Shown: piece by piece, positions 17,993 to 26,567 of the stretch
Position numbering within the stretch: the stretch's first letter is position 1
How the letters are laid out: the number at the start of each line of letters is the position of its first letter
Source of the DNA: Oceanospirillum sp048270425
Lineage (GTDB): Bacteria > Pseudomonadota > Gammaproteobacteria > Pseudomonadales > Halomonadaceae
DNA length: 64,000 nucleotides
Reading direction: 5' to 3'
Assembly (NCBI GenBank): GCA_048270425.1
Contig: JBLWSY010000020.1
Span: 1-64,000 of the forward strand
Notes under the pieces: generated by a model
Database searches by the model: none
Seen by the model: only the letters and a program-made list of their open reading frames with translations
Told to the model about the DNA's origin: nothing
Position numbers and translations under genes: made by a program

Positions 17993-19351
17993 ATGCCAGC
18001 ATCAAAGAAAAACAAATCTCAAGTCACCGCTAATCAACAACGCCAGCAGCTGATCCATCAGGAGCTGGAACGGGTCGACTTTAAAGATCCGGCTTTGGGC
18101 TGCGCCAAACATATCAAGATGGCCACCAACCCCTTTGTCTTTCTACGGGGCTCAGCACAGCTGTTTTATGCCGATCTGGCCAAAGGCAATCTGAAGCTGC
18201 CGGAAGCGCTGCTGACAACGCCTCTGACCACCATTATGGGCGACTGCCATACCTCTAACTTCGGCTTTCTGAGCGAGGAAGGAGCCCACGGCGAAAGCGT
18301 GATCTTTGCCCCTAATGATTTTGATGATGCCTGCGTCGGCCATGCCGCGTGGGATCTGGCGCGTTTCTGTACCAGTCTGGCCTTATGTGTGGATTTTGCC
18401 GAAGGGGCTCTGGCAGGCCGCTATGCCTTAGAGGAAGCCCTTGATGATGATCAGGCCGTAAGTGCGGCTCAAAGTCACACGGCGATGACCGCCTTTCTGG
18501 AGCAGTATCTGGCAACCTGTCAGCAGTGTGCTGACGATGCCGACAACCGCAATCAGGTGCTGGATGGCTTTAAAAAGAAACATATTCTGAAAGCCCCATA
18601 CAAGAAGGCCAAGAAACGTATTTGGGGCGGGAAGAAGTTTATGGAGAAAAGCTCACTGGCAAAAGAGGTTGATATCAGCCAGCAACCGCTTCGCTTCCGT
18701 GATCGTCCGGAGCGCTTTAAACCCCTTTCTGCCCAAGAAGCACAAGAGCTTATCCAGCACTTTGAACCCTATATGGATGACAGCATCCTTGATATTACCG
18801 AGCGCCTGAATGCAGGCACCGGCTCGGTAAATATGCGTCGCTTCTACTGTCTTGTGGGGCCGAAGGATTTTACCTCTGAGGATGATCTGGAACTCTGCCA
18901 TCTGGTGGAGATCAAGCGCCAGCGCCATGCTGCACCTCTGTATCATTTTCCGGAACTGAGTGCGGTGAACCGCCTGAATCCTGCCCACCTGACCGTACAC
19001 TGCCAGCAGCGTATGCAACGCAAACCGGATCTGGTACTGGATGAAGCCAAATGGCAGGACGCCCACTGGCTGATCCGCTCCCGTCATCACGCCCGCGTGG
19101 GGATTGATCCTGAGGATATTGTCTTTGGCGAACAGGCGGTGAACGGCGGTTTTGAACAATACGCAGCGACCTGCGGGCAGGCCCTCGCCCTCGCACACTG
19201 TCGCGGCGACCGCCGCTCCACCCGCTTTGAACAGGCGATGTCAGCAGTTCTCCCCGATCAGATCGAAGCCCTGATCAACGCCTGTGAAGGTTACGCGGAA
19301 CAGGTAAAAGAGGATTGCGGGTATTTGCGGGGGTTGTATTTGGGTGAGTAA
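17993..19351 (+). CDS. DUF2252 family protein (kinase-like motifs)
   Basis: 452 residues matching DUF2252 (FVFLRGSAQLFYADL near the start). The stretches MGDCHTSNFGF and NDFDDACVGHAAWDLARF resemble the catalytic (GDxHxxN) and metal-binding (DFDD) motifs of aminoglycoside-phosphotransferase-like kinases, so a phosphotransfer role is an inference. No substrate is known. ATG 17993 is preceded by AAGGAAG. It is the last GC-normal gene before the AT-rich SIR2-HerA insert. Confidence 0.8.
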   Translation: MPASKKNKSQVTANQQRQQLIHQELERVDFKDPALGCAKHIKMATNPFVFLRGSAQLFYADLAKGNLKLPEALLTTPLTTIMGDCHTSNFGFLSEEGAHGESVIFAPNDFDDACVGHAAWDLARFCTSLALCVDFAEGALAGRYALEEALDDDQAVSAAQSHTAMTAFLEQYLATCQQCADDADNRNQVLDGFKKKHILKAPYKKAKKRIWGGKKFMEKSSLAKEVDISQQPLRFRDRPERFKPLSAQEAQELIQHFEPYMDDSILDITERLNAGTGSVNMRRFYCLVGPKDFTSEDDLELCHLVEIKRQRHAAPLYHFPELSAVNRLNPAHLTVHCQQRMQRKPDLVLDEAKWQDAHWLIRSRHHARVGIDPEDIVFGEQAVNGGFEQYAATCGQALALAHCRGDRRSTRFEQAMSAVLPDQIEALINACEGYAEQVKEDCGYLRGLYLGE

Positions 19352-19421
19352 TTATATGAACCTGACACTTCGTTATTAGTGAATATCTTGTGAGAATTAA
19401 AACTGAACGGAATCATTTTTC

Positions 19422-20609
19422 ATGGCAAAAATTAGTTTAAATGAAATTTATCAACGCAAAATCAACTTTCTAATAGGTTCAGGAGCATCTTTCGGTCTCT
19501 TCCCAACCCTGCAATTGTCAATAAAAGACTCAGAAGATGATACAAAATGTGAAACGATTGAGACACTTGCAACAAGGCTACATGCTTTATCTGAGGAAAC
19601 TCCTAGATTCAAAAGGCATCACACTCTTCTCTTCATGTATTACTACAATGAGATTATAAAGCCTATTCTCAACTTCGAAATCACTAAAAATACAGAAAAT
19701 CATGAATGCACGAACAATTCAGATTGTCCGTCGTGCAAAAAAGAAGAAACAATCAATAATTATGAAACATTCATTGAGTCAATCATCTTACTTTTGCAAC
19801 ATAAAAAAAACTTTGAGAAGCGATGCAACCTATTCACTACAAACTATGATGGGTGCATTCCACTAGTTGCAGACAAAATTATTAAAAAGGGAACCATTGA
19901 CTTCCATATCAACGATGGGAGCAGTGGATTCCTAGCCAAAAAATTATCCGCGAGGAATTTCAGCAGATATATATCTCAAGCAGGGGTATTTGGAAAAAAC
20001 TCTTCAGATATACCCCAGATAAATTTTATCAACCTTCATGGATCTGCATATTGGTATAGCTCAGAAGATACAATCATTGTTGATTACAATAGATCTAATC
20101 GTGACATCACTATCTCCAAGCCATTATCATCACAGTTAAAGGCATTCAAAGAAATCATAGATAATGACAAAAACAATACAGATGATCTATTAAAATCTGA
20201 ATTTGACATATCTGAAGAAGATGCAAATATTTTTTGGCGCGAATATAAAAAACTACCAATAGTCAACCCTACAAAGTGGAAGTTCCATGAAACTGTTTTC
20301 GAGGAACACTACTACCAAATGTTAAGACTTCTAAGCTATAGCTTAGAAGAGCAAAACTCTGTCCTAATAAGTTTCGCATTTTCCTTTGCCGACGAGCACA
20401 TCAGAAACCTAGTAAAGAGATCACTATCTAACCCATCACTGCAAGTATTTATCTGCTGTTTTAGCAACCAAGAAAAAGAAATTATGGATGGTCACTTTGG
20501 CACATACAGAAATATTGAACTTATTCATTTCGAGAATGAATATTTGGACTTCAGTAGATTTAACAAAGAGGTTTTTAATGCAGACTCATTGAGAGGTGAA
20601 GATCAATGA
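19422..20609 (+). CDS. SIR2-domain antiphage effector (SIR2-HerA system)
   Basis: 395 residues with a SIR2-like NADase fold: nucleotide loop FLIGSGASFG (G19-S23), catalytic-type TTNYD (N141) and NLHGSAYW (H206). No transmembrane segment or signal peptide. Between these lies a Cys/His patch (H94, C96, C102, C105) that may bind a metal. In characterised SIR2-HerA systems this partner has nuclease and NAD+-consuming activities controlled by the HerA hexamer; that is family knowledge and untested here. The stop overlaps the next start (ATGA). The gene is strikingly AT-rich and uses AAA/ATA codons unlike its neighbours, which suggests horizontal transfer. The upstream ribosome site is weak (CGGA). 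Confidence 0.85.
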   Translation: MAKISLNEIYQRKINFLIGSGASFGLFPTLQLSIKDSEDDTKCETIETLATRLHALSEETPRFKRHHTLLFMYYYNEIIKPILNFEITKNTENHECTNNSDCPSCKKEETINNYETFIESIILLLQHKKNFEKRCNLFTTNYDGCIPLVADKIIKKGTIDFHINDGSSGFLAKKLSARNFSRYISQAGVFGKNSSDIPQINFINLHGSAYWYSSEDTIIVDYNRSNRDITISKPLSSQLKAFKEIIDNDKNNTDDLLKSEFDISEEDANIFWREYKKLPIVNPTKWKFHETVFEEHYYQMLRLLSYSLEEQNSVLISFAFSFADEHIRNLVKRSLSNPSLQVFICCFSNQEKEIMDGHFGTYRNIELIHFENEYLDFSRFNKEVFNADSLRGEDQ

Positions 20610-22414
20610 GTGTTAGTGTTGGAGAGGTCATCGGCGTCAGAGGCACTCAAATAACTCTAAAGATTTTCGATGAGTCAAGCCTAGAAACAATATTCTATGA
20701 CGGTAAGAAATACAAAGGTGTATCCATAAGGGAATATATAGGGATAAAACGCGGCTTCTCCCTTATTGTCTGTATTATTGAAGGTGAATACTTAGACGAA
20801 AAACGGTTTGAATTCGAAGATAACAAAATACAGTATATTCGGAAGGTAGAGGCTAAACCTATTGGATATTTCGAACAGTCTAATTTCAAGGAAGGCATTA
20901 AGTTAATGCCTATGATAAAGGATGAGGCTTACCTTCTAAGCGAAAAACAAGTAATAAAAATATTCAGCCAAACAAATGATGGTCGATTTAAAATTGGCAC
21001 AATGTTAAAGGAAGAGCTTCCTGTATCTCTTCCTTGGGAAAAGATATTCAACAGCCATATTGGTATATTCGGAAACACCGGCAGCGGAAAGTCAAATACT
21101 CTCACTAAACTTTACTCTGAGCTTTTCAGAAATTTCGAAGACCAATTGATAGGAAAAAGCCAATTTATTCTAATAGACTTCAATGGCGAATACACTGGCA
21201 ACCAGCTAATAAGAAACCCTAAAAACAAAAAAACATTCAGCCTTAGCACTGGTCGAAAAATAGGAGATAAGCTACCAATTTCTAGCGACCATATATGGAA
21301 CACAGAGATACTTGCTCTATTATTCCAAGCCACAGCAAATACACAAACACCATTTATCAACAGAGTCGTAGAAGGTCGAAAAAAATTTGCAAACAAACCT
21401 GACAGTCTGAAAAACTATATAACAAAGACTTTTGAAACGTGCTTAGCATCACCTGTGCAAAGTAAAGACTCGCTTATCTATTTAAAAAAAATAGCAAGAA
21501 CAACTCAAAACTCAGAACTTGAAAAAACGCTTAACTCCTTTAACTGGATAAACAACTGTTTTGTAATGGGAAAACAACCTAACTCGGTATGGTTCGGAAA
21601 ACAGGATACTTTTGACAAGCATATAAAACCAATAATAGATAGTCACTGTATAAAAAACATAGGACAATTTGACGAGCTAACAATAAGAATAAACATACAG
21701 CTGGTCAGAGACCTATTACTAGGATATATTCAGTTCGAGCACATACAACCATTATTAAAAAGAATAGAAAGCACTATCCACGACCTTAGAAAGGTTTTAA
21801 CAATAAAAGACAGCATCAAGGATGAGTTCAGTTCACTAACAGTTATTTCTCTTAGATCTTGCAATCAATTCACGAAAAAAATCATCCCTTTGATACTTGC
21901 AAAAATGCACTATCAAAACCACCGTAACAAAGTTGAAAAAGAGGTCAATCAAACTTTACACTTCATTATTGATGAGGCTCATAACATTCTTTCTCAGCAA
22001 TCAAGTCGTGAACACGAGATTTGGAAAGACTATCGGCTAGAAATGTTTGAAGAAATCATCAAGGAAGGGCGCAAATTTGGGATGTTCCTCACATTAGCTA
22101 GCCAAAGACCTGCTGATATATCACCGACAATCATGTCCCAGCTCCATAACTTTTTCATTCATAGGCTAGTTAACGACAGAGACTTGTTTTTAATTGATAA
22201 CACGATAAGCACACTTGATAGCATGTCGAAAAGCCTAATACCCAACCTTTCCAAAGGTGCCTGTATCATCACAGGTACTGCATTCGATTTACCTATTGTG
22301 CTGCAGGTGGATTACATCAAAGAAAAAGAGAACCGCCCAGCGAGTGATGATGTGGATTTGGTTACGCTATGGCAAACAGATCACATAAGCACCGACCAGC
22401 CATCAACTGATTGA
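20606..22414 (+). CDS. HerA-type ATPase of a SIR2-HerA antiphage system
   Basis: 602 residues. An N-terminal beta-barrel (HAS-type, about 1-130) precedes a HerA/FtsK-like motor: Walker A GNTGSGKS (156-163), IDFNGEY (190-196), Walker B IIDEAH (454-459), EGRKFG (487-492), ASQRP (498-502, sensor or arginine finger) and HRLVNDRD (519-526). Such proteins form hexameric rings that translocate DNA; here it probably assembles with the SIR2 partner. GAGGTGA supports the ATG overlapping the upstream stop. AT-rich like its partner. About 30 C-terminal residues are polar and variable. Confidence 0.87.
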   Translation: MSVSVGEVIGVRGTQITLKIFDESSLETIFYDGKKYKGVSIREYIGIKRGFSLIVCIIEGEYLDEKRFEFEDNKIQYIRKVEAKPIGYFEQSNFKEGIKLMPMIKDEAYLLSEKQVIKIFSQTNDGRFKIGTMLKEELPVSLPWEKIFNSHIGIFGNTGSGKSNTLTKLYSELFRNFEDQLIGKSQFILIDFNGEYTGNQLIRNPKNKKTFSLSTGRKIGDKLPISSDHIWNTEILALLFQATANTQTPFINRVVEGRKKFANKPDSLKNYITKTFETCLASPVQSKDSLIYLKKIARTTQNSELEKTLNSFNWINNCFVMGKQPNSVWFGKQDTFDKHIKPIIDSHCIKNIGQFDELTIRINIQLVRDLLLGYIQFEHIQPLLKRIESTIHDLRKVLTIKDSIKDEFSSLTVISLRSCNQFTKKIIPLILAKMHYQNHRNKVEKEVNQTLHFIIDEAHNILSQQSSREHEIWKDYRLEMFEEIIKEGRKFGMFLTLASQRPADISPTIMSQLHNFFIHRLVNDRDLFLIDNTISTLDSMSKSLIPNLSKGACIITGTAFDLPIVLQVDYIKEKENRPASDDVDLVTLWQTDHISTDQPSTD

Positions 22415-22419
22415 CCATT

Positions 22420-22445
22420 AAAAAAGCCCCGACATTTGTCGGGGC
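22420..22445 (-). terminator. Terminator of argO, at the right edge of the AT-rich insert
   Basis: Stem GCCCCGAC (22426-22433) / GTCGGGGC (22438-22445), loop ATTT; the A-run at 22420-22425 becomes a U-run on the minus strand. No T-run follows on the plus strand, so the HerA gene would not terminate efficiently here. Confidence 0.8.
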
Positions 22446-22476
22446 AAGTCCACAATTCGGTCATACCAGACAGTAC

Positions 22477-23106
22477 TTACACCGCCGCTATCACCAAACT
22501 CACTGCAACCGACCACATCATCAGGCAGACGGCGGCGTCTAGTACCCGCCATGCGATCGGTTTCTGGAACAGAGGGGCTAACCAACGTGCCCCGAGGCTG
22601 ATGCCGAAGAACCAGATAAACGAGAAGCTGATTGCGCCGAAGCCAAACCAGAAGCGCTCGCCTTCCGGATACTGGCCACCGATACTGCCGATCAGCACCA
22701 CGGTATCCAGATAGGCATGGGGGTTCAGCAAAGTCACCGCAAGCGTGGTCAGCAGGGCCTTTTTCAGACTGCTTGCGCCTTTACGATCCGCCTCAAGGCT
22801 CTGATCTTTTAATGCCGAGCGCAGCGCGCCAAACCCGTACCAAAACAGAAAGGCCGCCCCACCCCAGCGGGCAACACTCAGCCAGAGTTCGTTCTGGCTG
22901 ATCAGCGCGCCCATACCGGCTACACCCAGGGTAATTAACACCGCATCAAAAAAGCTGCATACACCGGCAATCGGCCAGTGATACTGTCGTTTCAGCCCCT
23001 GTGACAGAACAAAGGCGTTCTGCGCGCCGATGGCCATAATCAGGCCTGCGCTGGTTCCCAGCCCCTTAATCAGGGCCCATAGATAAAGACTTGCTGCCGC
23101 ACTCAT
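22477..23106 (-). CDS. argO: LysE/ArgO-family amino-acid exporter
   Basis: 209-residue inner-membrane protein with six hydrophobic helices. GLIMAIGAQNAFVLSQGLKR and LNPHAYLDTVVLIG are hallmarks of ArgO/LysE exporters of arginine or lysine. ATG 23106 has GGAG upstream; an in-frame TTG at 23118 is less likely. Divergent from an argP-type regulator, exactly as in E. coli, so arginine-dependent activation is expected. Confidence 0.9.
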   Translation of the reverse strand: MSAAASLYLWALIKGLGTSAGLIMAIGAQNAFVLSQGLKRQYHWPIAGVCSFFDAVLITLGVAGMGALISQNELWLSVARWGGAAFLFWYGFGALRSALKDQSLEADRKGASSLKKALLTTLAVTLLNPHAYLDTVVLIGSIGGQYPEGERFWFGFGAISFSFIWFFGISLGARWLAPLFQKPIAWRVLDAAVCLMMWSVAVSLVIAAV

Positions 23107-23235
23107 CACACACTCCAAAAGAAAACATCGTCTTGCATAAACGCCGGTGCACCTGCCCCGGCAAACGTTCTACTGACAACGGCCGTATCAATAGAGTGCA
23201 TCTTGCCCCTGAGCTAAAATTAAGTAAAACTAATG

Positions 23236-23256
23236 ATTTTAATTGATCATTAAAAT
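23236..23256. promoter_or_regulatory. Candidate ArgP operator between argO and argP
   Basis: Perfect inverted repeat ATTTTAAT-TGATC-ATTAAAAT in the 199-bp divergent region, of the AT-rich dyad type LysR regulators bind. It lies 130 bp upstream of argO and 50 bp upstream of argP. Confidence 0.45.
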
Positions 23257-23305
23257 ATCTAATTAAAATAACTGTAGTCTGCATAGACTCGTAAGGGACA
23301 ACACC

Positions 23306-24223
23306 ATGAGCCTGTCACTGGACCCGAAACAACTCAGCGCTTTGCATGCGGTTATCGAGGAACAAAGCTTCGATAAAGCCGCCAAGCGCCTGCATGTCAC
23401 TCAATCCGCCATCTCCCAGCGGATACGCCAGCTGGAGGAGAAACTCGGACAGGCGGTGATTATCCGCAGTACGCCACTGGTGCCTACGGCGACAGGTCAG
23501 CGGGTGCTGAAGTTTTACCATCAGCTGTCGTTACTGGAAGGGGAGCTAAGCCTGAGTCTTGATCAGGCCACGGAACAGGGATTCAGCCGTATGCCGGTGG
23601 CGGTTAACGCCGACAGTCTGGATACCTGGTTTCCCGAGGCGCTGGCACCTCTGGTGGATCAGCATCCCTGGGTGCTGGATATTAAGATCGATGATCAGGA
23701 GCAGACCCATCATCTGCTGAAAACCGGCGAGGTGCTGGGTTGTGTCAGCGCCTCGGCTCAGGCGATGCAGGGTTGCGATTGCTTCCCCTTGGGGGTGATG
23801 CGCTATCGGGCACTGGCAACACCGGGTTATATCGCCCGTTATTTCCCGGAAGGCGTTACGGAAGAGGCCGTTGGGGAAGCTCCCGTGGTGGAGTTCAACC
23901 ATAAAGACGAGCTGCAGAACCACTTTCTGCGCCATATCGGACTGGACGGCGCGCTGTATCCGAAGCACAGAATTCCCGCCACCGGCCCCTACTTTCATCT
24001 GATTCGTTTAGGACTCGGTTGGGGCATGGTGCCGGATCAGCAGAGCCAACCCTATCTGGATCTGAACGATCCGGAGAACTCAACCGTAGCCGAGCTGGTG
24101 CCGGGGCAAACCATTAATGTGCCCCTTTACTGGCATGTGTGGAACCTGAAATCAGAAAGCCTGAAGTTACTGACCAAAGCAGTGATCAAGGGCGCAGAAG
24201 AAAATCTGACTCAGATGAAATAG
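23306..24223 (+). CDS. argP: LysR-family regulator ArgP
   Basis: 305 residues. N-terminal winged helix-turn-helix (about 5-64: LSALHAVIEEQSFDKAAKRLHVTQSAISQRIRQLEEK, shortened here to the recognisable AAKRLHVTQSAISQRI core), then a LysR substrate domain. The resemblance to ArgP/IciA (LVPTATGQ, LLEGEL) and the divergent argO support the name. Expected to sense arginine and lysine and activate argO. AAGGGA precedes the ATG. Confidence 0.87.
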   Translation: MSLSLDPKQLSALHAVIEEQSFDKAAKRLHVTQSAISQRIRQLEEKLGQAVIIRSTPLVPTATGQRVLKFYHQLSLLEGELSLSLDQATEQGFSRMPVAVNADSLDTWFPEALAPLVDQHPWVLDIKIDDQEQTHHLLKTGEVLGCVSASAQAMQGCDCFPLGVMRYRALATPGYIARYFPEGVTEEAVGEAPVVEFNHKDELQNHFLRHIGLDGALYPKHRIPATGPYFHLIRLGLGWGMVPDQQSQPYLDLNDPENSTVAELVPGQTINVPLYWHVWNLKSESLKLLTKAVIKGAEENLTQMK

Positions 24224-24320
24224 TGGGCCGTTTAAAGGTAAGAAAGCTAACCTTTCTCAGAAATTAATCCGTTGATAACATCATGTCTTTGCTGAACAAT
24301 GTTGCCATCATCGGCCTAAA

Positions 24321-24369
24321 AACAGATCAAACCTATGCCACTCAAATTCGTACAGATCAAACCCATGCC
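24321..24369 (+). repeat. Short direct repeat before a predicted outer-membrane protein
   Basis: ACAGATCAAACC(T/C)ATGCC occurs at about 24321-24338 and again at about 24352-24368. Each copy contains an in-frame ATG of the following gene, which leaves its start ambiguous. Confidence 0.6.
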
Positions 24370-25159
24370 GGCCAGTCACATAACACTGAGCCCGATAACA
24401 CTAAAGACTATTTTATCGGTCAGAAAACTGCTTTGTCTGCTTTCACTGTCCGCAGTAGCCGCCTTTCCTTCAACGCTACTGGCCGAAGGCCCCAACACCA
24501 GCACGCCTTTTGCCTTTAACCACTTCCAGCAGCAGTTGGGTTCCGGCATGTTCGGTGCTGGAGAACAAAGTAGCTTTAAGGGCATTTTCCACAGTTACGA
24601 CAACGTGAATTACGGTGGCATTTCGTTAAATAAACGTTCGGCCAATGGTCTTGAGCAATCCGGCAAGGGTGCTGTTTTTAACTACGGCTTTTCGATCACC
24701 GAAAACAGTGAAGATTATAAGTGGCAGCTGGATAGCTACCTCAGCGCCAGCTACGAACTGGCTTTAAGCAGTAACACTCAGGCAAGCCTTGGTATCAGTC
24801 TGAGCGTAAATGGTCTGCCGTACCGAATCTTCTTCAATGATGATGACAACAAAGTAGCCACCGCTTATTCCGTTGGTCCGTTAGTGGGTATTCGCCATCA
24901 GATTCGGCTGGCACAAGGCCAGACTCTGACGCCCTTTGGCCACTACTTCTACAGCAGCCAGTCGATCTCAAGCCGATCCCTGTGGAATATCTTTGCGGAT
25001 GCATTTACCGATCCCGAAAAAGACCGTTCAGTACATGATTATCAGGATGTAATTGTATTGGGGGCGACAGCGGATCTGCACAGATTTCTGATCACGCCAG
25101 CTTATGTGAAAAATGATGCCAACGAGAGCTGGCACATCGGTATTGGGGTTAGCTACTAA
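24335..25159 (+). CDS. Hypothetical exported protein, probable small outer-membrane beta-barrel
   Basis: 274 residues if begun at the first ATG; in-frame ATGs at 24335 and 24365 both lack a good ribosome site. A signal peptide is clear (RKLLCLLSLSAVAAFPSTLLAEG), so the functional start is probably close to it. The mature part alternates polar and aromatic/hydrophobic residues and ends in SY, as outer-membrane barrels often do. I do not recognise a family. It stands alone between argP and benE. Confidence 0.6.
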   Translation: MPLKFVQIKPMPASHITLSPITLKTILSVRKLLCLLSLSAVAAFPSTLLAEGPNTSTPFAFNHFQQQLGSGMFGAGEQSSFKGIFHSYDNVNYGGISLNKRSANGLEQSGKGAVFNYGFSITENSEDYKWQLDSYLSASYELALSSNTQASLGISLSVNGLPYRIFFNDDDNKVATAYSVGPLVGIRHQIRLAQGQTLTPFGHYFYSSQSISSRSLWNIFADAFTDPEKDRSVHDYQDVIVLGATADLHRFLITPAYVKNDANESWHIGIGVSY

Positions 25160-25177
25160 CGGATCTGATCCGAACTA

Positions 25178-25216
25178 AAAAGAGAGTCATTAACAGGGAG
25201 CCATTAATAATGACTC
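25178..25216 (-). terminator. Probable terminator of benE
   Basis: AGTCATTA (25185-25192) pairs with TAATGACT (25208-25215); on the minus strand the stem is followed by a U-rich stretch (CTCTTTTTAG). Confidence 0.5.
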
Positions 25217-25233
25217 CCCTATCTGTTTTCGAC

Positions 25234-26418
25234 TTACTCTTTTCTGGCCAGATGATAAACCAGAAGGCCAGCCACCAGTCCCCAGAAAGCACTGCCCAGC
25301 CCTCCAAGAACAATACCGGAAGCAGTCACCAGAAAAGTCAGCAGGGCAGCTTCACGTTCAGCAGGATCTGCCAAAGCTGCAGCCAAACTGTTACCGATAG
25401 TGCCCAGCAGCGCTAAACCGGCAATTGCCATAATCAGAGCTTGGGGGAAGGCGGCAAAAACAGCCGCGACGCTGGCCCCAAAGATCCCCGTCATCAGATA
25501 AAACAACCCCGCCCAGACCGATGCCTGATAGCGCTTATCCGGGTCCGGTCCTGCTTCTTTACCCATACAGATGGCAGCAGTAATCGCGGCCAGATTGAAG
25601 GAGAAGCCGCCAAAAGGAGCCAGCACGACTCCGGTCAATCCGGTTGCCGTCATTAACGGTGAAACCGGCGTCTGATAGCCATTGCCTCTGAGTACAGCAA
25701 CCCCCGGCATATTCTGAGATGCCATAGTGACAATAAACAACGGGATACCAACCCCCAGCATGCCCTGCAGACTGACCTCAGGCATCATGAGCACGGGTTC
25801 TGCCAGTTGCCAATCGATATGACTGAAGGTCAGTTGCCCCTGAATCGCAGCAACCACCATGCCCACCAACAGCACAGACGGGATCACGTAGCGGGGTAAA
25901 AGATGTTTAATCAGAATATAAGCCAGCACCATAAGGCCGACTAACAGCAGATCATTTTCAAGAGATCGGAAAGCATTAAGACCAAACTGAAGCAACACAC
26001 CCGCCAACATAGCCCCGGCAAGGGATTGAGGTACGTGCTTCATCAGGCGGTCAAAAAAACCAGTCAGACCACAAATTAAAATCAGTGCCGAACTGAACAG
26101 GAAGATACCAATCGCCTGTTCGATACTGAATCCCGGCAGAGAGGTCACCAGCAGCGCGGCACCCGGCGTAGACCAGGCGGTCAGAATAGGCGTTTTAAAC
26201 CATAACGAAAGTCCGGCACTGGTAACACCCATACCGACCCCAAGAGCCCATAGCCAGGAACTGATCTGCGCCCCGCTTGCACCAGCCGCTTCTGCCGCCT
26301 GAAAAATAATCACTGCAGAACTGGTATATCCCACCAGTACTGCAACAAAACCTGCTGAGATATAAGAGAGACTAAAGAAGCCTGCCAAGCCGCCTCTTTC
26401 TGTCATCGCTGCTTTCAT
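25234..26418 (-). CDS. benE: BenE/YdcO-family transporter
   Basis: 394-residue inner-membrane protein with about 12 hydrophobic segments of the benzoate/H+ symporter (BenE, YdcO) family: YISAGFVAVLVGYTSSAVIIFQA, then LTAWSTPGAALL and APFGGFSFNLAAITAAICMG (split here for brevity). The real substrate is uncertain; E. coli YdcO sits next to sutR, as here. ATG 26418 has AGGA upstream; the extension to 26553 crosses the operator region. Divergent from the sutR-like regulator. Confidence 0.85.
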   Translation of the reverse strand: MKAAMTERGGLAGFFSLSYISAGFVAVLVGYTSSAVIIFQAAEAAGASGAQISSWLWALGVGMGVTSAGLSLWFKTPILTAWSTPGAALLVTSLPGFSIEQAIGIFLFSSALILICGLTGFFDRLMKHVPQSLAGAMLAGVLLQFGLNAFRSLENDLLLVGLMVLAYILIKHLLPRYVIPSVLLVGMVVAAIQGQLTFSHIDWQLAEPVLMMPEVSLQGMLGVGIPLFIVTMASQNMPGVAVLRGNGYQTPVSPLMTATGLTGVVLAPFGGFSFNLAAITAAICMGKEAGPDPDKRYQASVWAGLFYLMTGIFGASVAAVFAAFPQALIMAIAGLALLGTIGNSLAAALADPAEREAALLTFLVTASGIVLGGLGSAFWGLVAGLLVYHLARKE

Positions 26419-26455
26419 GAGAAATCCTGCTTGTACCGAAAAATACTGAAAATAA

Positions 26456-26473
26456 TGTGCGCTATAACGCACA
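26456..26473. promoter_or_regulatory. Palindromic operator copy 1 between benE and the sutR-like gene
   Basis: TGTGCGCTATAACGCACA, an inverted repeat with arms TGTGCG/CGCACA around a TATA core. The second copy lies 34 bp further on. Confidence 0.7.
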
Positions 26474-26489
26474 GGCAAAAATAACACCT

Positions 26490-26507
26490 TGAGCGCTATA
26501 ACGCACA
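26490..26507. promoter_or_regulatory. Palindromic operator copy 2 between benE and the sutR-like gene
   Basis: TGAGCGCTATAACGCACA, identical to copy 1 except at the third base. It sits just before the T-run and TATATAAT-like sequence (26511-26524) that probably is the regulator's promoter, so autoregulation is likely. Confidence 0.7.
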
Positions 26508-26567
26508 AACTTTTTTTATATAATGCCCAGCTGATTGGCAAACCTTTCACCAAGGAACTTAAAAGCT

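Noticed and set aside
19352..22476. Attachment sites or integrase flanking the SIR2-HerA insert
   Set aside because: No integrase, tRNA gene or direct repeat was found at either border, so the mode of entry is unknown.
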